A DNA stretch of 64,000 nucleotides from Paenibacillus pasadenensis (GTDB lineage: Bacteria; Bacillota; Bacilli; Paenibacillales; Paenibacillaceae), in contig NZ_JAMBOT010000003.1 of the NCBI RefSeq assembly GCF_023715725.1, positions 310,001 through 374,000 on the forward strand. The letters run 5' to 3'. The first letter of the stretch is position 1. Every line of letters starts with the position of its first letter. Positions 7,817-16,650 of the stretch are shown here, piece by piece. The notes below the pieces were generated by a model. It was given only the letters and a program-made list of their open reading frames with translations, searched no databases and had not been told where the DNA came from. The position numbers and the translations under genes were made by a program.

Positions 7817-8734
7817 ATGAGAACATTTAAGCTGGGCAGCAGCTCGCTGGAAGTGCCCGCCGTTGCGGTTGGATGCATGCGCATCGACTCGCTGGACAAA
7901 TCCGAAGCGCAACGTTTTGTGCGGACGGCTATGGAGCTGGGAGCTAACTTTTTTGATCATGCGGATATTTACGGCGGCGGCAAATGCGAGGAAATTTTTG
8001 CGGATGCGGTCGGCATGAATTCCAGCATTCGCGAAAAGATGATTCTGCAATCCAAATGCGGCATTCGTCCTGGCCTTTTCGACTTCTCCAAGGAGCATAT
8101 TCTGAATTCCGTGGACGGAATTCTAAAGCGGCTGCGGACCGATTATCTGGATGTGCTGCTGCTGCACCGCCCGGATACGCTCGTAGAGCCGGAAGAAGTA
8201 GCGGAGGCGTTCGACCTGCTGGAGCGCTCCGGCAAGGTGCGCCACTTTGGCGTGTCCAACCAGAACCCGATGCAGATTCAGCTGCTCCGCAAAGCGGTGA
8301 AACAGCCGCTCGTCGCCAATCAGCTGCAGCTTAGCATTACGAACAGCACGACCATTTCCCAAGGCTTCAACGTCAATATGCAAAATGAAGCCGCCGTTAA
8401 CCGCGACGGCAGCGTGCTCGACTTCTGCAGGCTAAATGACATCACAATCCAGCCGTGGTCGCCGTTCCAGTACGGCTTTTTTGAAGGCGTATTCCTGGGG
8501 AACGAGAAGTTCCCTGAGCTTAACGCCGAGCTCGACAAGCTGGCCGGAAAATACGACGTAAGCTCCACGACCATTGCGATGGCCTGGCTGCTCCGGCATC
8601 CGGCGAACATGCAGCCCGTCACCGGCACAACGAACGTGCAGCGGCTTCATGATTGCGTCAAAGCGGCAGACATCCGTCTGACCCGCGAAGAATGGTACGG
8701 CGTCTTCACCGCAGCAGGCAATATTTTGCCTTAA
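7817..8734 (+). CDS. Aldo/keto reductase
   Basis: A 305-residue NADPH-dependent oxidoreductase of the YdhF-like branch. Catalytic tetrad residues are visible: Asp and Tyr in FFDHADIYGGG, Lys in LQSKCGIRPG, His in LLLHRPD. The C-terminal NADPH-binding motif includes MAWLLRHPANMQPVTGT. The ATG start follows AAGGAGA with 7 nt spacing; an in-frame GTG two codons upstream overlaps that site. It has its own strong terminator and is probably monocistronic. The physiological substrate cannot be read from sequence. Confidence 0.9.
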   Translation: MRTFKLGSSSLEVPAVAVGCMRIDSLDKSEAQRFVRTAMELGANFFDHADIYGGGKCEEIFADAVGMNSSIREKMILQSKCGIRPGLFDFSKEHILNSVDGILKRLRTDYLDVLLLHRPDTLVEPEEVAEAFDLLERSGKVRHFGVSNQNPMQIQLLRKAVKQPLVANQLQLSITNSTTISQGFNVNMQNEAAVNRDGSVLDFCRLNDITIQPWSPFQYGFFEGVFLGNEKFPELNAELDKLAGKYDVSSTTIAMAWLLRHPANMQPVTGTTNVQRLHDCVKAADIRLTREEWYGVFTAAGNILP

Positions 8735-8746
8735 TGGCGTCGCGAC

Positions 8747-8778
8747 AAAAAAGCGGACGATTGAATCGTCCGCTTTTT
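8747..8778. terminator. Strong bidirectional terminator
   Basis: AAAAAA-GCGGACGATT, one G, then AATCGTCCGC-TTTTT forms a perfect stem with A and T flanks. It lies between the convergent aldo/keto reductase and C92-type genes and can serve both. Confidence 0.85.
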
Positions 8779-8833
8779 GCATGCCTATCCGTATGAGATT
8801 AACCCGGCTTACTTAACATGCCTTTTCCCTTTG

Positions 8834-9379
8834 CTAGATAGGCTTCGGCGAATAGTCCTTGAGCTTGCCTGCATAGACAATTTTCAGCCGCTCGTGCCGG
8901 CGGAAATCCTCCGGGGTGACAAGCGCAGGCGGTTTGTCCCACAAACGGACGCCCGAATAATGGAGCACGGCGGCAACAAATTGAGAGCAGAAATAAGAAT
9001 TCGAGAACTCCACCGGCTCTTTCAGCGCAACGCCGATTAGTCCGAGCAAGTTGTACATATACTTTTCTTTCCGGCGAATAAAAAACTTGAGGACACGCCT
9101 CATCTTCTGGACTTCCCGTTCGGTGACTTGCAGCTCATAGATCACGCATACCGTCTCCGGGTACCTGCTGAACGTGCCGCTGTTCAGATCCTCCCGAACA
9201 AAACCTCCGCTCAGCGGGTTTCGGGGGTTTTTGCGGCCAAAGCTGTACAGCTCGGTCAGCTCCCGGTCGAAGGCAATTGAGGCGTGATTGTACGGCGCCC
9301 GCGTATACTGCTGGATCAGCTGCGTAAACAGCGTGCCGGTATCGGTCAAAACAATATAAACGGACGGCTCCGCTGTCAT
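8834..9379 (-). CDS. YiiX/C92-type permuted papain-like protein
   Basis: A 181-residue protein with the pattern of NlpC/P60-superfamily permuted papain-fold enzymes. A histidine appears early in PYNHASIAFD and a cysteine late in NSYFCSQFVAAVL, the reverse of the usual Cys-then-His order. No signal peptide or membrane segment is visible. Family members are poorly characterised amidases, peptidases or lipid acyl hydrolases. The ATG is well supported by GGAGTGGAGG upstream on the minus strand. The start is divergent from, and nearly overlaps, the CdsA-like gene region. Confidence 0.7.
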   Translation of the reverse strand: MTAEPSVYIVLTDTGTLFTQLIQQYTRAPYNHASIAFDRELTELYSFGRKNPRNPLSGGFVREDLNSGTFSRYPETVCVIYELQVTEREVQKMRRVLKFFIRRKEKYMYNLLGLIGVALKEPVEFSNSYFCSQFVAAVLHYSGVRLWDKPPALVTPEDFRRHERLKIVYAGKLKDYSPKPI

Positions 9380-9437
9380 GCCCTATCCATCCTCCACTCC
9401 TATTGGACAACTTTTCCCATCATACCATATCATTGAA

Positions 9438-10388
9438 ATGAAACGTCCGATCCCGAACAAGTTGGTGATGCTGGTGCAAAATTCAATCGTGGCGCTGGAG
9501 CTTGTATTTGCGGCTCTGCTCGCCGTTCATCTGATCTATTTTATTCTCAGCCGGCTGCAGCCGGATAAAAACTATTCGACCATGGCTACGCGTATCCATA
9601 CATGGTGGGGCATGTTTGTTATTTTATGCTGCGCAACGCTTTTCAGTCCGCTCGTGTCGCTGCTCTCGCTTGTTGTGCTGACCTTTTTTGCGCTGCGTGA
9701 ATACTTCGCCATGATCAAGACGCGCAAGGCCGACCGAAGGCTTCATCTGTGGGCATATTTATCCATTCCCATTCAATATTACTGGATATATACCGACTGG
9801 TACGGCATGTTTATCGTTTTTCTCCCGATCTATGTATTTCTATTTCTGCCCCTGCCGCGCCTGCTAAGCAAAGGAACTTCGGGATTTGTCCGCAACGTCA
9901 GCTCGGTCCAGTGGGGGCTGATGCTAATGGTGTTCGGGCTCAGCCATTTGGCTTACTTCCCCTTTAATTCGCCGGAATTCGGCCCGGGGCTTGTCCTTTA
10001 CCTGGTCGTGCTCACTCAGCTCAATGACGCCGTCCACTACCTGGCATCGCTTTACGTGGGCAAACGCAGGGTCGTCCCGACAGCCAATCCCTATCTGACC
10101 TGGGAAGGCTTCGCCATCGCATTTGTGTTCACGGCCTTAACCTCCAGCGTAATCTGCAGCTACTTAACCCCGTTTAGTCCGCGGCTCGGGCTGCTGTCCG
10201 GCATGATTATTAGCGTCTGCGGGTTTTTCGGCGGGCTTACCGTCTCCGCGCTGAAGCGCGATCTGCTGACGAGGGATGACGGGAGGCCGGTTGCCGCAGG
10301 CAGAAGTTATTTGAGCCAGATCGACAGTCTCACGTACACGTCCCCGATCTTTTTCCATCTAATCCGTTTTGTATCCGACCTGATGTAA
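9438..10388 (+). CDS. CdsA-like phosphatidate cytidylyltransferase
   Basis: A 316-residue multi-spanning membrane protein with about eight hydrophobic segments. The C-terminal signature GLTVSALKRDLLTRDDG...SQIDSLTYTSPIFFHLIRF corresponds to the CdsA family pattern of KRxxxxKD and a later Asp. The activity would be CDP-diacylglycerol formation from phosphatidate and CTP. The sequence diverges from housekeeping CdsA, so it may be a secondary copy. The start is uncertain: MKRPIPNKL at 9438 is chosen because the longer frame from 9378 overlaps the ATG of the opposite gene. Neither has a good ribosome site. Confidence 0.75.
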   Translation: MKRPIPNKLVMLVQNSIVALELVFAALLAVHLIYFILSRLQPDKNYSTMATRIHTWWGMFVILCCATLFSPLVSLLSLVVLTFFALREYFAMIKTRKADRRLHLWAYLSIPIQYYWIYTDWYGMFIVFLPIYVFLFLPLPRLLSKGTSGFVRNVSSVQWGLMLMVFGLSHLAYFPFNSPEFGPGLVLYLVVLTQLNDAVHYLASLYVGKRRVVPTANPYLTWEGFAIAFVFTALTSSVICSYLTPFSPRLGLLSGMIISVCGFFGGLTVSALKRDLLTRDDGRPVAAGRSYLSQIDSLTYTSPIFFHLIRFVSDLM

Positions 10389-10403
10389 TGCATCCGCATA
10401 CGG

Positions 10404-10440
10404 AAAGGGACCGCCCCGGGGACGGTCCCTTTCTCTTTTA
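10404..10440. terminator. Terminator between convergent genes
   Basis: AAAGGGACCG and CGGTCCCTTT form a perfect 10-bp stem around CCCCGGGGA, followed rightward by TCTCTTTTA. It ends the CdsA-like gene and lies just past the stop of the leftward GH43 gene. Confidence 0.75.
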
Positions 10441-10482
10441 GCTTCATATGCCCGAGCGTTGGTGACGGAGCGATTGAGTCAA

Positions 10483-11673
10483 TTAAGCAGTCGGGCTCCA
10501 TGTTCCAGCAGCTATGTCGATGTACCAATTAGCATAACCGTTAATAACAGGCTGGCCTTGGCTGTTAAAAGTCAGAGGATAAAAAGGGTTGCGGCCAGCT
10601 TGAGTGCTGGCAGGACCCGTTCCAGCCTTGTTCTTCATATTATTCCAACGGTCGCCAATGTACATATACACTGTGCCTGATGTTCCTTGAATTGGCAGAA
10701 TTTGATCAATCTGCGTATCGAAGGAATTTGAACTGCTAGGGCTGGTTGCTGCGACCTGAGCCGCACTCCAAGTCCCTGTTATGCTATTCGCCGTGTAATA
10801 GTGAGATGGACTGGACTCATATCCGTTGGTCTGGGAAGCCATCATGTAATACTTGGAGCCCACTTTGAACAGTGTCGTCGCTTCTTTATAAGGCCCAACC
10901 GATGACAATACGGTCGAGGATGCAATGTTGATTTCATACTTATTGCTTGCATTCAGCTTTGTTTCCAGCTTGCTGATCTGAATGCCGGAATTGTAGTCAG
11001 GCGTTCCATCCGATTTCACTTTTAAATCAATCGTGTAGGAAAGGTACGTGCTGCCGTCAGTATCGGTGAAAATCGAACCGAGATCGCCCATTGCGTAACC
11101 GTTCGGCTTAATGATGTTCTTTTGGTACGTAAACGTACCGGTTGGGGTATCGCTGTACCAGATTGAAATCGTATTGCGGTTACCGCCGCCGTAGCCCCAT
11201 TCCATGTACATGACATACTTGTCGATCACGCTGTTAAACTGCACAACCGGTCTGCCAAACCATTGATTTCGATCAAATGCGGGAACCGTAGTGCCCGGGT
11301 TCGCTGCACGGTAAGTATCGATGGATTGAAAGTTGACCACTTCCCGGTGCGCCGTCCACGTCACGAGATCGGTCGATGTGTAGGCGCTAACTTTCTTTTT
11401 CCAGTTTGGATTATCGGATCCGTCCGGCAGCTTTGAAGGTTGGGATATGTCCAAGCCATACCAATAGAACGTATTCCCTTCCTTCATCATCCAGCCGCCT
11501 TGTGCCCAAACCGGTTGACCGTCCGTCGCAGTCTTTTCCACATTGTTCACAATTTGCGAGGAAGCAGCATGAGCTGGCTGAGCAAACAGGAACGTCGAAA
11601 GGATCAACAGTGTGGACAGGAGTGCTGCCACTGTCTTTTTAGGAAATGGCAAAACTTGCGTCTGTGTCATCAA
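10483..11673 (-). CDS. Secreted GH43 glycosidase, exo-beta-1,3-galactanase-like, catalytic domain only
   Basis: A 396-residue secreted enzyme. A signal peptide ends near AQPAHA, followed by a single five-bladed GH43 domain. Family features include the WAQGGWMMKEGNTFYWYG opening, WFGRPVVQFN, YKEATTLFKVGSKYYMMAS with the likely catalytic-acid Glu, FDTQIDQILPI, and YIGDRW. These resemble the GH43_24 galactan 1,3-beta-galactosidase group, where a Gln replaces the usual base. It is the shortest and most downstream of three tandem paralogues and lacks their ricin modules. The TTG at 11673 aligns with the first ATG of the paralogues; an ATG three bases later is an alternative. AAGGAGAAG lies upstream. 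Confidence 0.85.
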   Translation of the reverse strand: MMTQTQVLPFPKKTVAALLSTLLILSTFLFAQPAHAASSQIVNNVEKTATDGQPVWAQGGWMMKEGNTFYWYGLDISQPSKLPDGSDNPNWKKKVSAYTSTDLVTWTAHREVVNFQSIDTYRAANPGTTVPAFDRNQWFGRPVVQFNSVIDKYVMYMEWGYGGGNRNTISIWYSDTPTGTFTYQKNIIKPNGYAMGDLGSIFTDTDGSTYLSYTIDLKVKSDGTPDYNSGIQISKLETKLNASNKYEINIASSTVLSSVGPYKEATTLFKVGSKYYMMASQTNGYESSPSHYYTANSITGTWSAAQVAATSPSSSNSFDTQIDQILPIQGTSGTVYMYIGDRWNNMKNKAGTGPASTQAGRNPFYPLTFNSQGQPVINGYANWYIDIAAGTWSPTA

Positions 11674-11767
11674 TGATCACTTCTCCTTTGTAGTAAAATC
11701 TTCAGATGGCTGCCCGTTAAAAGCATCAACACGACCTTTCTTTTCAATCTGCTCCGCCTCGCCAACT

Positions 11768-11844
11768 GGTGAAGCGTTTTCATTTTAATCCATCTTGTTG
11801 TTTTTTTAAACTTCACAAATCAACGAAAACTAAACTAAATCAAT
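11768..11844 (-). promoter_or_regulatory. GH43 promoter 1: cre-like site, -10 and conserved upstream block
   Basis: Read on the minus strand, a TAAAAT -10 (11787-11782) is followed directly by a cre-like core (GAAAACGC..., 11782-11768). An A/C-rich block at 11811-11844 (plus strand CTTCACAAATCAACGAAAAC and onward) is conserved in all three GH43 promoters. No good -35 is visible, which suggests an activator. The left half of this cre is degenerate. Confidence 0.55.
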
Positions 11845-11886
11845 AAAATATTATCGTTTTTACGATTATTTTTAGCTTTGGCTATT

Positions 11887-11924
11887 AAAAAAAGATGACT
11901 CTGACGAATTCAGAGTCATCTTTT
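11887..11924 (-). terminator. Terminator of GH43 paralogue 2
   Basis: AAAGATGACTCTG and CAGAGTCATCTTT form a 13-bp stem, followed on the minus strand by a run of T. It begins just past the stop codon at 11937. Confidence 0.85.
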
Positions 11925-11936
11925 AATGATAGAAGA

Positions 11937-14030
11937 TTAAGGATTAAGAACGGTAAAGCTCCAGTTCTGGTTTGCCGAACCTGATTCCGGCCACTGCGTA
12001 TTGAGTGCGCCGTCAGCCGTGCTGCCGCCACTGAGGCCGAGCATTTTACCGCTGTTTACATTTTTAAGCTTGTAATAACCGTTGCCTGCGTAAACCAGCT
12101 TCCACAGCTGGCTGTTTGCGCTGCTCGCCGGGTTAATGACATTTTTTGCTCCATCAGCAGTAGAAGAACTGGCGATATCCATATACTTGCCGCTGTTTAC
12201 GTTTTTAATTTTATAATACCCATTTACAAACTCGAACTGCCAGGATTGGCTTGCCGCACTTGAAAACGTACGCTGCTCGATGTTGGTGCCATCTGCCGCA
12301 GCATGGCCTACTGTGCCCAGAGCTTTGCTGCTGTTCTGGTTCGTAATGGAATACGTTTGGGTCAAATCGATTGCAGGAATCGCTTCGAATTGCCATTTTT
12401 GGTTCGCCGATCCTGAATCTGCCCACTGGATAACGGAAGCGCCGTCTGCCGTTGAGCCTGCGTTCATGCCCAGCAATTTGCCGCTGTTGCGGTTTTTGAT
12501 GTTAAAGAATCCGCCGCCCGCGTCGACAAGCTGCCATTGCTGGTTATTGGACCCGCTCTCGCTCCATTGGATAACCTGTCCGCCATCCGCTGTTGAGGCG
12601 TCTTTGATGGCCATGAACTTACCGCTGTTACTATTTTTGATTTTGTAATAACCGGAACCAGCATTGACCAGTTGCCAGGATTGGCTCGCAGCTCCGGTAT
12701 ACGGCCGCTGCTCGAGAGCCGCGTTATCCGTAGTCTGATTGCTGACAATGCCAAGCGCCTTGCCCGAATTGCTGTTCACAATCGAATAATTGAACTGCAG
12801 ATCAGGAGGAGACTGACTCCAGGTACCGGCGGTCAGATCAATGTTCCACTTTTCAAATCCGTTAATAACAGGCTTGCCGTCGGCATTAAACGTCAGTGGA
12901 TAAAAGGCATTGCGGCCTGGGCCGGTGCTTGCAGGTCCCGTTCCGGCTTTATTTTTCATATTGTTCCAGCGGTCGCCAATGAACAGATAAACGATGTTGT
13001 TTCCTGTGCCTTGAATCGGAAGGATTTGGTCAATCTGCGTATCAAAAGAATTAGACCCGGTAGGGCTCGTCCCTGCATACGAAGCTCCGTTCCAAATGGT
13101 TGCTCCGGCATATGCAGCCGAGCTCCAAGGGCCGTTCATGCTATCCGCTGTGTAATAATAAGTTTGGCTTGACTCATATCCGTTGGTCTGAGAAGCCATC
13201 ATATAATACTTGGAGCCTACTTTGAACAGTGTCGTCGCTTCTTTGTAAGGAGCCACCGATGACAAAATGATCGACGACGCAATGTTGATCTCATAGTTGT
13301 TGCTTGCATTCAGACTTGTTTCCAGCTTGCTGATCTGAATACCGGAATTGTAGTCGGGCGTTCCATCTGCCCTCACTTTGTAATCAATCGTGTAGGACAG
13401 GTACGTGCTGCCGTCCGTGTCGGTGAAAACAGAGCCCATGTCGCCCATTGCGTACCCGTTCGGCTTAATGATGTTCTTTTGGTACGTAAACGTGCCGGTT
13501 GGGGTATCGCTGTACCAGATGGAAATCGTATTGCGGTTTCCGCCGCCGTAGCCCCACTCCATGTACATCACATACTTGTCGATCACGCTGTTATACTGCA
13601 CGACCGGTCTGCCAAACCATTGATTTTTGCTAAATGCGGGAATTGTAGTGCCCGGGTTTGCTGCACGGTAAGTATCGATGGACTCAAAATCGACGATTTC
13701 CCTATAAGGCGTCCACGTAACGAGATCCGTCGATGTGTAGACGCTAATTTTCTTTTTCCAGTTTGGATTATCGGAGCCATCCGGCAGCTTCGATGGTTGG
13801 GAAGCGTCCAAGCCATATAAATAAAACGTATTTCCTTCTTTCACCATCCAGCCGCCCTGAGCCCAGACCGGCAGACCGTCCGTCGCCGTTTTCTCCACAT
13901 TGTTTATAATTTGCGAGGAGGCAGCATGAGCTGGCTGTGCAAATAGGAATGTTGAGACAATCAAAAGTGCGGACAAAATGGCTGCCATCACTTTTCTCGG
14001 AAAGTGAAGCGCTTGCAAGTGTGTCATCAT
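11937..14030 (-). CDS. Secreted GH43 exo-beta-1,3-galactanase-like enzyme with two ricin/CBM13 modules
   Basis: A 697-residue secreted glycosidase. A signal peptide (to AQPAHA) and a GH43_24-like domain (about 35-410) come first, with the same catalytic-region motifs as its neighbours (YKEATTLFKVG, FDTQIDQ, FIGDRW). Two ricin B-type beta-trefoils follow (about 420-555 and 560-697). Each has repeated SGKxL and Q-x-W signatures (NQQWQL, NQKWQF, NQNWSF), typical of CBM13. Known family members with this GH43-CBM13 layout release galactose from beta-1,3-galactan, so action on arabinogalactan-type galactan is inferred. The start codons ATGATG follow AAGGGAGAAG. Confidence 0.88.
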   Translation of the reverse strand: MMTHLQALHFPRKVMAAILSALLIVSTFLFAQPAHAASSQIINNVEKTATDGLPVWAQGGWMVKEGNTFYLYGLDASQPSKLPDGSDNPNWKKKISVYTSTDLVTWTPYREIVDFESIDTYRAANPGTTIPAFSKNQWFGRPVVQYNSVIDKYVMYMEWGYGGGNRNTISIWYSDTPTGTFTYQKNIIKPNGYAMGDMGSVFTDTDGSTYLSYTIDYKVRADGTPDYNSGIQISKLETSLNASNNYEINIASSIILSSVAPYKEATTLFKVGSKYYMMASQTNGYESSQTYYYTADSMNGPWSSAAYAGATIWNGASYAGTSPTGSNSFDTQIDQILPIQGTGNNIVYLFIGDRWNNMKNKAGTGPASTGPGRNAFYPLTFNADGKPVINGFEKWNIDLTAGTWSQSPPDLQFNYSIVNSNSGKALGIVSNQTTDNAALEQRPYTGAASQSWQLVNAGSGYYKIKNSNSGKFMAIKDASTADGGQVIQWSESGSNNQQWQLVDAGGGFFNIKNRNSGKLLGMNAGSTADGASVIQWADSGSANQKWQFEAIPAIDLTQTYSITNQNSSKALGTVGHAAADGTNIEQRTFSSAASQSWQFEFVNGYYKIKNVNSGKYMDIASSSTADGAKNVINPASSANSQLWKLVYAGNGYYKLKNVNSGKMLGLSGGSTADGALNTQWPESGSANQNWSFTVLNP

Positions 14031-14118
14031 AAATCACTTCTCCCTTATTGTATACTCATCTTGCTGCGCTAAAAATCGACACTACCTTTCTGTTGGAACT
14101 ACTCCCCTAGACCTAATT

Positions 14119-14195
14119 GGTAAGCGTTTTCATTATAATTCATCCATTTATCCCTTGAACACTTCGCAAAACAACGAAAAATAAACCAAATTCAA
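14119..14195 (-). promoter_or_regulatory. GH43 promoter 2: cre, -10 and conserved upstream block
   Basis: A TATAAT -10 (14137-14132, minus strand) abuts a cre-like site, GGTAAGCGTTTTCA on the plus strand (14119-14132), which matches the cre consensus with one mismatch. The conserved block ACTTCGCAAAACAACGAAAA and onward lies at 14161-14195, about one helical turn above the weak -35 region. CcpA-mediated repression plus a dedicated activator is inferred. Confidence 0.65.
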
Positions 14196-14217
14196 TATTT
14201 TTATCGCTTTTGGCATA

Positions 14218-14250
14218 CAAAAATGGACCGCCGCCTTAGACGAACGGTCC
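14218..14250 (-). terminator. Terminator of GH43 paralogue 3
   Basis: GGACCG and CGGTCC form the stem core, followed on the minus strand by ATTTTTG. It lies 35 nt past the stop codon. Confidence 0.6.
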
Positions 14251-14284
14251 CTTCCTGTTATTAGTTCAAGTGAAAAGGCTGATT

Positions 14285-15949
14285 TTAGAGTTTATCAAAG
14301 CGCCATTTTTGGTTGGCCGAGCCTGTATCCGCCCACTGGATAACTGGAGTGCCATCGGCGGTCGAGCCTCCGCTCATGCCCAGCAATTTGCCGCTGTTGC
14401 GGTTTTTGATGTTAAAGAAGCCGCCGCCCGCGTTGACAAGCTGCCATTGCTGGTTATTGGACCCGCTATCGCTCCACTGGATAACCTGTCCGCCATCCGC
14501 GGTTGAGGCATCTTTGATGGCCATAAACTTGCCGCTGTTGATATTTTGGATTTTGTAATAGCCGGACCCGGCATCGATCAGTTTCCAGGATTGGCTCGCT
14601 GCTCCCGCATACTGCCGTTGCTCAAGCAGCGCGTTATCCGTAGTCAGATTGCTGACAATGCCAAGCGCCTTGCTCGAATTGCCGTTCACAATCGAATAAT
14701 TAAACTGAATATCAATAGGAGCGGGCGGAGTCCATGTTCCGGCGGACAGGTTAATGCTCCATTTCTCATACCCGTTAATTACAGGCTTGCCATCGGCATT
14801 AAAAGTCAGAGGGAAGAACGGATTACGGCCTTGTCCGGTACTTGCAGGTCCCGTTCCAGCTTTGTTTTTCATATTGTTCCAACGGTCCCCAATATACAGA
14901 TAAACGATGTTGCTTCCTGTGCCTTGAATTGGGAGGATTTGGTCAATTTGCGTATCAAAAGAATTAGACCCGCTAGGGCTCGTCCCCGCATAGGAAGCTC
15001 CATTCCAGGAGGTTGTCCCGGCAAATGCAGCGGAGCTCCAAGGGCCGTTTATGCTATTCGCCGTGTAATAATAAGTTGGGCTTGATTCATAATAGTTAGT
15101 CTGGGAAGCCATCATATAATACTTGGAGCCTACTTTGAACAGAGTAGTTGCTTCTTTGTAAGGAGCCACCGATGACAATATGATTGAGGATGCAATATTG
15201 ATCTCATAGGTGCTGGTTGCATTCAGACTTGTTTCCAGCTTGCTGATCTGAATCCCGGAATTGTAGTCAGGCGTTCCGTCCGCTCTAACTTTTAAATCGA
15301 TCGTGTAGGAAATGTATGTGCTGCCGTCAGTGTCCGTGAAAATCGAGCCCAGGTCGCCCATGGCGTAGCCGTTCGGCTTAGGAATGTTCTTTTGGTACGT
15401 AAACGTGCCGGTTGGGGTGTCACTGTACCAGATGGAAATGGTATTGCGGTTTCCTCCGCCGCCGCCGTAGCCCCACTCCATGTACATCACATACTTGTCG
15501 AGCACGCTGTTGAACTGTACGACCGGTCTGCCAAACCATTGATTTTTGTTAAATGCGGGAATCGTAGTGCCCGGGTTTGCTGCACGGTAAGTATCGATCG
15601 ATTGAAAATCGACGATTTCCCTATAAGGCGTCCAGGTAACGAGATCTGTCGATGTGTAGGCGCTAACTTTCTTTTTCCAGTTTGGATTATCGGATCCGTC
15701 CGGCAGCTTTGAAGGTTGGGATATGTCCAAGCCATACCAATAAAACGTATTTCCTTCTTTCATCATCCAGCCGCCTTGTGCCCAGACCGGTAATCCGTCC
15801 GTCGCCGCTTTCTCCAGATTGTTTACAATTTGCGAGGATGCAGCATGAGCTGGCTGTGCAAACAGGAACGTTGAAACAATCAACAGCGCGGACAAAATGG
15901 CTGTCATCACTTTTTTAGGTACGTGCAGCGCTTGCGTGTGTGTCCTCAT
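14285..15949 (-). CDS. Secreted GH43 exo-beta-1,3-galactanase-like enzyme with one ricin/CBM13 module
   Basis: A 554-residue secreted enzyme, the most upstream of the three paralogues. It has a signal peptide to AQPAHA, a GH43_24-like catalytic domain (about 35-410) with two extra glycines in the EWGYGGGGGN loop, and one C-terminal ricin/CBM13 trefoil (about 420-554; Q-x-W repeats SWKL, NQQWQL, NQKWRF). Leader sequences and ribosome sites of the three genes are nearly the same, so they arose by tandem duplication. Each has its own promoter and terminator, so they are independent units rather than one operon. The ATG follows AAGGGAGAAG. Confidence 0.88.
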   Translation of the reverse strand: MRTHTQALHVPKKVMTAILSALLIVSTFLFAQPAHAASSQIVNNLEKAATDGLPVWAQGGWMMKEGNTFYWYGLDISQPSKLPDGSDNPNWKKKVSAYTSTDLVTWTPYREIVDFQSIDTYRAANPGTTIPAFNKNQWFGRPVVQFNSVLDKYVMYMEWGYGGGGGNRNTISIWYSDTPTGTFTYQKNIPKPNGYAMGDLGSIFTDTDGSTYISYTIDLKVRADGTPDYNSGIQISKLETSLNATSTYEINIASSIILSSVAPYKEATTLFKVGSKYYMMASQTNYYESSPTYYYTANSINGPWSSAAFAGTTSWNGASYAGTSPSGSNSFDTQIDQILPIQGTGSNIVYLYIGDRWNNMKNKAGTGPASTGQGRNPFFPLTFNADGKPVINGYEKWSINLSAGTWTPPAPIDIQFNYSIVNGNSSKALGIVSNLTTDNALLEQRQYAGAASQSWKLIDAGSGYYKIQNINSGKFMAIKDASTADGGQVIQWSDSGSNNQQWQLVNAGGGFFNIKNRNSGKLLGMSGGSTADGTPVIQWADTGSANQKWRFDKL

Positions 15950-16045
15950 AAATCACTTCTCCCTTGTTTTAAAATCATCTTTTGATTTTGAAGTAAGGCT
16001 TTTCACACGACCTTTCCTTTGTATCTGCTCCATCTCATCAAAATC

Positions 16046-16120
16046 AGAAAACGCTTTCAGTGTAATGGAATTAGCTGGATTTGAACATTTCGCAAAACAA
16101 CTAAAACTAAACCAAAATTA
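16046..16120 (-). promoter_or_regulatory. GH43 promoter 3: cre, -10 and conserved upstream block
   Basis: A TACACT -10 (16064-16059, minus strand) abuts a cre-like site AGAAAACGCTTTCA (16046-16059, one mismatch to consensus). The conserved block TTTCGCAAAACAACTAAAAC and onward lies at 16088-16120. The order and spacing match the other two GH43 promoters. Confidence 0.65.
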
Positions 16121-16145
16121 ATCATTTATACATGACATACACGGC

Positions 16146-16183
16146 AAAAAGGATGAAACATCCGCCTGTACGGACTGTTTCAC
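16146..16183 (-). terminator. Terminator of the small secreted-peptide gene
   Basis: On the minus strand TGAAACA-G-TCCG pairs with CGGA-TGTTTCA (11 bp with one bulge) and is followed by TCCTTTTTG. It lies about 35 nt past the stop codon of the 57-codon gene. Confidence 0.75.
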
Positions 16184-16216
16184 CCTCGATATTTTTTGAA
16201 ACGATAACGTTAGCAC

Positions 16217-16390
16217 TTACAGCTTCGTATCCTGATGAGCCGCTGTCACAGCGGCTTTTGGCGCTGCGTTGTCACGGTCCCCGTTCGCGCCCGGGATTGT
16301 GCCGGCGACGGCTAAACTTCTGGCATCTGCCGCGACGATAGCTGCAAATAGAACAAGTCCCGCCATTTTTGCCGAATAACTGTTTTTCAT
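16217..16390 (-). CDS. Small secreted peptide (57 aa), unknown
   Basis: A short gene easily missed by size filters. The ATG follows AAAGAGGTAACCAACG, a good ribosome site. The protein begins MKNSYSAKMAGLVLFAAIVA, a basic start and hydrophobic core like a signal peptide with possible cleavage near LAVAG, and ends in a hydrophilic tail, AHQDTKL. A TATACT -10-like hexamer lies about 80 nt upstream and a hairpin terminator downstream, so it forms a full transcription unit. Its layout recalls exported Phr-type signalling pro-peptides, but no Rap/TPR receptor gene is adjacent. Function unknown. Confidence 0.55.
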   Translation of the reverse strand: MKNSYSAKMAGLVLFAAIVAADARSLAVAGTIPGANGDRDNAAPKAAVTAAHQDTKL

Positions 16391-16650
16391 CGTTGGTTAC
16401 CTCTTTCTTTATCGGTTTTTATTGCCCGCATTCAAGTTGCTTCTCCGCTCTCCATGTACGTAGTATAGGCGGCCAACCTTTAAAGAAGCTTAAATGAACC
16501 TTGGCGCAAGCTAAAAACTTTGCTGCAAAGTGTGAAAAGAACAGCGTTGCTCATGTGTGTGAGCCCTGTGCATGAATCTTCCGTCAAATACACGGAAAGC
16601 GTATAGAATATTCCCTGCTCAGACGATCAAAATCAATGCTGGAAAACGAC

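Noticed and set aside
9378-9437. Longer start for the CdsA-like protein
   Set aside because: It would overlap the start codon of the opposite gene and place its leader over that gene's ribosome site; the added residues are not membrane-like or conserved in look.
16132-16341. 69-codon plus-strand frame
   Set aside because: No ribosome site; it lies antisense to the better-supported 57-codon peptide gene and its terminator.
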